Source: JACRBK01 sp964427955
Lineage (GTDB): Bacteria; Chloroflexota; Anaerolineae; Aggregatilineales; Aggregatilineaceae
NCBI GenBank assembly: GCA_964427955.1
Contig: CAYRWY010000251.1
Coordinates: 1 to 8,529, forward strand
Direction: 5' to 3'
DNA: 8,529 bases
Shown: positions 6,512 to 8,529 of the stretch, in pieces
How the letters are laid out: each line of letters begins with the position of its first letter
Position numbering within the stretch: position 1 is the first letter of the stretch
Translations under genes and position numbers: made by a program
The notes under the pieces: model-generated
Database searches by the model: none
What the model was told of the DNA's origin: nothing
The model's input: the letters and a program-made list of their open reading frames with translations, nothing else

Positions 6512-7252
6512 ATGCTGAGACGAATAATCGCGCGCTGGCGAGGGCTAGTCCGCTGGAAAAAAGGCGTGCTGCTGATCGGGCTTCCGGGTGGGGGCCTGGC
6601 CGCCGCCTTTCTGATCTACCACCACGCTCAGAGCGACAGCAACCGCTATATCAGCCGTTGGTTTGACGATCCGGGCCACCGCGCCGCGCTGGCGACCGTC
6701 CAGCGCACGCCCTGTCCCGGCGCGCCGTTTCTGCTGCCCTCCGACGGGCTGATCGGCCTTCTGTGGAAAGACTCGGCAGCGCCGTACAACCTGCTGCGGC
6801 GGCACAGCGGGATCGACATCTTCGGCGATGGCACGACGGGCACAGTCCCGGTTTACGCCGCCTACGACGGGTATCTGACGCGCCGGGCCGACTGGAAGGC
6901 GACGGTCATCATCCGCCACGACGATCCGCTCCAGCCGGGGCGCACCATCTGGACCTACTACACCCACATGGCTTCGCGGGATGGGGCGACCTCCTACGTC
7001 GCGGACGCCTTCCCGCCGGGCACGGACGCCGTGTGGGTCACCCAGGGGACGCTGCTGGGCTACCAGGGCGAATACAGCGGCAACACGGTTGCGCCGGTCG
7101 GACTGCACGTGCACGTCAGTATCGTCAAAAGCGACCCGGACGGATCGTTCAAGAACGAAACGCATCCCGGCAATACGCTCGATCCATCGCCCTATTTCGG
7201 GATGGCGCTCAGTATCGAAGACCAGCCGGAACGTCCGATCCGGTGCCGCTAG
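6512..7252 (+). CDS. Membrane-anchored M23 (LytM-type) metallopeptidase
   Basis: A 246-residue protein related to peptidoglycan endopeptidases that cut stem-peptide or cross-bridge bonds. Seen: a basic N-terminus (RRIIARWRGLVRWKK), one membrane helix (about 18-36), then an M23 domain with H98 and D102 (HSGIDIF), H152 (YYTHMAS), and H199 and H201 (LHVHVS). H98, D102 and H201 are the expected zinc ligands, H152 and H199 the catalytic histidines, so the site looks intact. Topology is inferred as N-in with the enzyme outside. Two external cysteines, C68 and C245 at the two ends of the domain, could form a disulfide. It begins 5 bp after the glutaredoxin stop with no evident Shine-Dalgarno, so translation is probably coupled. 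No LysM or SH3 binding domains are seen. Confidence 0.88.
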   Translation: MLRRIIARWRGLVRWKKGVLLIGLPGGGLAAAFLIYHHAQSDSNRYISRWFDDPGHRAALATVQRTPCPGAPFLLPSDGLIGLLWKDSAAPYNLLRRHSGIDIFGDGTTGTVPVYAAYDGYLTRRADWKATVIIRHDDPLQPGRTIWTYYTHMASRDGATSYVADAFPPGTDAVWVTQGTLLGYQGEYSGNTVAPVGLHVHVSIVKSDPDGSFKNETHPGNTLDPSPYFGMALSIEDQPERPIRCR

Positions 7253-7283
7253 CGGCTACGCGAGATTCTGGCGAGTTTGAATA

Positions 7284-7312
7284 TTGACCCGCTTCTCGCG
7301 TGCCATTATAAT
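7284..7312 (+). promoter_or_regulatory. Promoter of the tRNA-Ser gene
   Basis: TTGACC (7284-7289), 17-bp spacer, then a perfect TATAAT (7307-7312). The predicted start near 7319 would leave about 8 nt before the mature tRNA 5' end. Confidence 0.85.
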
Positions 7313-7326
7313 CACCCTGCAAGTAC

Positions 7327-7419
7327 GGAGAGGTAGCATAGTCTGGCCTAATGCGCACGCCTGGAGAGCGTGTGAGCGGTAATTCCGCTCCGCGGGTTCG
7401 AATCCCGCCCTCTCCGCCA
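7327..7419 (+). tRNA. tRNA-Ser(GGA), with encoded CCA
   Basis: A complete class II tRNA of 93 nt that reads UCC and UCU serine codons. Seen: acceptor stem GGAGAGG (7327-7333) with CCTCTCC (7409-7415), discriminator G7416 and encoded CCA (7417-7419). The D arm closes with GCA/TGC. The anticodon stem CACGC/GCGTG holds the loop CTGGAGA with anticodon GGA at 7363-7365. The long variable arm GAGCGG/CCGCTC (7374-7390) is the serine hallmark, and the T arm GCGGG-TTCGAAT-CCCGC (7392-7408) is perfect. It has its own promoter and terminator, so it is an independent transcription unit. Confidence 0.97.
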
Positions 7420-7430
7420 GAGATCCCCCG

Positions 7431-7461
7431 AACGGCAGGCCGTTTTAAGTCTGCCGTTTTT
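7431..7461 (+). terminator. Intrinsic terminator of tRNA-Ser
   Basis: AACGGCAG (7431-7438) pairs with CTGCCGTT (7451-7458) around a 12-nt loop and runs into five T residues (7457-7461). It lies 12 bp after the tRNA. Confidence 0.85.
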
Positions 7462-7472
7462 GGTTCCTGAAA

Positions 7473-7507
7473 GTTGACAGTAAACAGTTTACAGTTCACA
7501 GTTACTG
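7473..7507 (+). repeat. Left degenerate heptamer array
   Basis: Four consecutive 7-bp units fit GTNNACA: GTTGACA, GTAAACA, GTTTACA, GTTCACA. A decayed fifth (GTTACTG) follows. Only the middle bases vary. The same kind of array occurs in the opposite orientation at 7711-7745, so the two act as imperfect inverted flanks of the intergenic block. Confidence 0.75.
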
Positions 7508-7512
7508 ATCAC

Positions 7513-7635
7513 TACTGATCCTTGCATAAATAGCTAAACTTTTTGCCAGGGAGATTTACCTCACCCCTGACCCCTCTCCAGCTTGTCTGGGGAGGGGCTG
7601 GGGGTGGGGTTTAGATTTCAATGCAAGGATCAGTA
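7513..7635. repeat. 123-bp non-coding element bounded by 15-bp inverted repeats
   Basis: TACTGATCCTTGCAT (7513-7527) is matched perfectly by its reverse complement at 7621-7635. Inside is a large C-rich/G-rich hairpin (7558-7610). There is no coding capacity, so it looks like a MITE-like or REP-like element. A short direct repeat of TACTGATC (7503-7510 and 7513-7520) adjoins the left end. The remaining stretch 7636-7710 shows nothing recognisable. Confidence 0.65.
7558..7610 (+). repeat. Long hairpin with a G-quadruplex motif in its right arm
   Basis: Arms 7558-7579 and 7589-7610 form a 22-bp stem with 17 Watson-Crick pairs, four G-U type pairs and one A-C mismatch, around a 9-nt loop. The right arm reads G4-A-G4-CT-G5-T-G4 (7589-7609), four long G-runs with 1-2 nt loops, which is a strong G-quadruplex pattern. 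Arms of the CTCACCCC-TGACCCCTCTCC type are, from general knowledge, a common dispersed repeat in Chloroflexota and cyanobacterial genomes. Confidence 0.7.
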
Positions 7636-7710
7636 AAGTTCGTGCGAGAGCACCTCTACCCAACCTCTCTCATACATAGGGGCGGCGACGGAGATTTAGC
7701 AATCAACGGT

Positions 7711-7745
7711 TGTTTACTGTGAACTGCCTACTGTCAACTGATAAC
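7711..7745 (-). repeat. Right degenerate heptamer array, inverted
   Basis: Five consecutive 7-bp units fit TGNNNAC on the plus strand: TGTTTAC, TGTGAAC, TGCCTAC, TGTCAAC, TGATAAC. As reverse complements they give GTNNNCA, matching the left array in opposite orientation. The array ends 8 bp before the ribosome-binding site of the HD-domain gene. Confidence 0.75.
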
Positions 7746-7763
7746 TCTCTACAGGCGGAAGCC

Positions 7764-8405
7764 ATGATCACCATCGACTATGCCCGTGCCTTGTATGATG
7801 ACAGCGACCCGGTCCACGACTTCGATCACGTGCTGCGCGTGCTGGCGCTGGCGCGGCGGATCGGGCGGGCCGAAGGCGCGGATCTGCTCATTGTCGAAAC
7901 CGCCGTGCTGCTGCACGACATCCAGCGCGCCCACGAAGATCAGCAGGCGCACGTCCAGAACGCCGAGACCGCCGATCACGCCCTGGTCGCTGCGGAACAG
8001 GCCCGGCAGATCTTGAGCCAGTGGAACCCGGCCCCCGCGCCCGCGTTCATCGACGCCGTCTGCCATGCCATCGCCGCGCACCGCTTCCGCAACGAGGTCC
8101 AGCCGCAGACGTTGGAAGCAAAAGTCGTCTTCGACGCCGACAAGCTCGACGCCATCGGGGCTATCGGGGTCGCGCGGGCGTATGCTTATGGTGGCATGAC
8201 GCGCCAAAAGCTGTGGGACGACGTCCCGCCCGATTATCCCGGCGGCAGCGCGCACCATACCCCGCATCACGAATTCGTGTTCAAGCTGTCGCGCATCCGG
8301 GATCGGATGCAGACCACCACCGGGCGCGCCATCGCCGAGGAGCGTCACGCCTACATGAGCGAGTTTTTCAAGCGCCTGAGCCACGAAGTCGGCGGGGAGA
8401 TCTGA
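7764..8405 (+). CDS. HD-domain metal-dependent phosphohydrolase, YpgQ/YedJ-like
   Basis: A 213-residue cytosolic HD-superfamily protein. Seen: HDFDHVLRV (18-26) giving metal ligand H22, HD dyad H51-D52 (LLHDIQRAH), H101 and H106 (CHAIAAHRF), and D126 in FDADKLDAIGAIG (123-133). The DADKLDAIG motif followed by ARAYAYGG is typical of the YpgQ/YedJ branch, for which B. subtilis YpgQ is a metal-dependent nucleotide hydrolase. The exact substrate here is not shown. The ATG at 7764 is preferred because AGGCGGA lies 5-11 bp upstream. The longer in-frame ATG at 7710 would translate the heptamer array as a meaningless N-terminus. No promoter is evident between the repeat block and the gene. It converges on the FmdB-like gene. 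Confidence 0.85.
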   Translation: MITIDYARALYDDSDPVHDFDHVLRVLALARRIGRAEGADLLIVETAVLLHDIQRAHEDQQAHVQNAETADHALVAAEQARQILSQWNPAPAPAFIDAVCHAIAAHRFRNEVQPQTLEAKVVFDADKLDAIGAIGVARAYAYGGMTRQKLWDDVPPDYPGGSAHHTPHHEFVFKLSRIRDRMQTTTGRAIAEERHAYMSEFFKRLSHEVGGEI

Positions 8406-8420
8406 TAAATGGGGAAATAA

Positions 8421-8444
8421 ATAGAGGCCGGGGTCGGCCTCTAT
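8421..8444. terminator. Shared hairpin terminator between convergent genes
   Basis: ATAGAGGCCG (8421-8430) and CGGCCTCTAT (8435-8444) form a perfect 10-bp stem with a GGGT loop. On the minus strand it is followed by a T-rich stretch (TTTATTTCCCC), so it best fits termination of the FmdB-like gene. It also lies 16 bp after the HD-gene stop. Confidence 0.75.
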
Positions 8445-8466
8445 GAGAAGGTTACGCTGCGAGGGG

Positions 8467-8529
8467 CTAGTCTCCGGACTTGCCGCTCTTCTTGCGGGTA
8501 TCGGTCGAATAGAAGCCCGATCCCTTGAA
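8467..8529 (-). CDS. FmdB-family zinc-ribbon protein, C-terminal end only
   Basis: The last 20 codons and stop (TAG at 8469-8467) of a minus-strand gene that enters from the right edge. The fragment begins FKGSGFYSTD and ends in a Lys/Ser/Gly-rich tail. FKGSGFY is the characteristic end of the FmdB-type small zinc-ribbon proteins, whose CxxC motifs lie in the N-terminal half outside this window. Codon use and GC fit the neighbours. The function of this family is poorly known, with a regulatory role proposed. Confidence 0.75.
   Translation of the reverse strand, partial: FKGSGFYSTDTRKKSGKSGD

Noticed and set aside
7209..7499. Minus-strand open frame across the tRNA (product with GGEGGIRTRG)
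   Set aside because: This peptide is the known spurious translation of antisense tRNA-Ser. The sequence is explained by the tRNA.
7642..7653. Small GTGC-GAGA-GCAC hairpin
   Set aside because: A 4-bp stem is expected by chance, and nothing nearby depends on it.
7550..7698. GGAGATTTA repeated at 7550-7558 and 7690-7698 as a possible target-site duplication
   Set aside because: The copies do not coincide with the ends of the 15-bp inverted repeats or of the heptamer arrays, so a duplication made by insertion is not supported.
7473..7745. CRISPR array
   Set aside because: Units are 7 bp, contiguous and degenerate, with no 20-40 bp spacers and no cas genes.

Overview
The window is about 8.5 kb of GC-rich bacterial DNA with no phage, insertion-sequence, CRISPR or toxin genes. 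The gene repertoire points to Chloroflexota (Anaerolineae-like). The signs are a fused phosphoglucose/phosphomannose isomerase, a class V aminotransferase next to a short PGDH, LacI regulators with a CelR/CebR-type operator, and short heptamer and hairpin repeats. That assignment is an inference from gene content only.

Region 1 (1-1661, minus strand) is a two-gene regulatory operon. A complete LacI-family repressor (1569-538) is followed 36 bp later by a second LacI-family gene that starts at a GTG (501) and runs off the left edge. Upstream lies a near-ideal sigma-70-type promoter (TTGACA, 18 bp, TATAAT). A perfect 18-bp palindrome containing TGGGAGCGCTCCCA overlaps the predicted transcript start, so the pair is probably autorepressed and tied to glucan or oligosaccharide sensing. 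A second type of inverted repeat, based on TGTTCA/TGAACA, occurs in the promoter spacer and again between the two genes.

Region 2 (1837-5070, plus strand) is a central-metabolism operon: bifunctional PGI/PMI, then a class V PLP aminotransferase, then a D-3-phosphoglycerate dehydrogenase-type enzyme, closed by a hairpin terminator. The last two are 3 bp apart and could supply the first two steps of serine synthesis, with the aminotransferase standing in for SerC, or act in serine/glyoxylate metabolism.

Region 3 (5159-7252, plus strand) is a cell-envelope cluster: a membrane-anchored N-acetylmuramoyl-L-alanine amidase, a single-cysteine glutaredoxin-like protein and a membrane-anchored M23 (LytM) peptidase. 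Catalytic residues are intact in both hydrolases.

Region 4 (7253-7763) has no protein gene. It holds a tRNA-Ser(GGA) with its own strong promoter and terminator. After that comes a nested repeat structure: degenerate heptamer arrays in inverted orientation, a 123-bp element bounded by a 15-bp perfect inverted repeat, and within it a 22-bp-stem hairpin whose right arm is a strong G-quadruplex motif.

Region 5 (7764-8529) has an HD-domain phosphohydrolase (plus strand) that converges on the 3' end of an FmdB-like zinc-ribbon gene (minus strand). A shared hairpin terminator lies between them.

I did not find a clearly new multi-gene system. The features most worth a second look are the regulatory region at 1605-1661, the repeat/G-quadruplex block at 7473-7745, and the aminotransferase-SerA pair.
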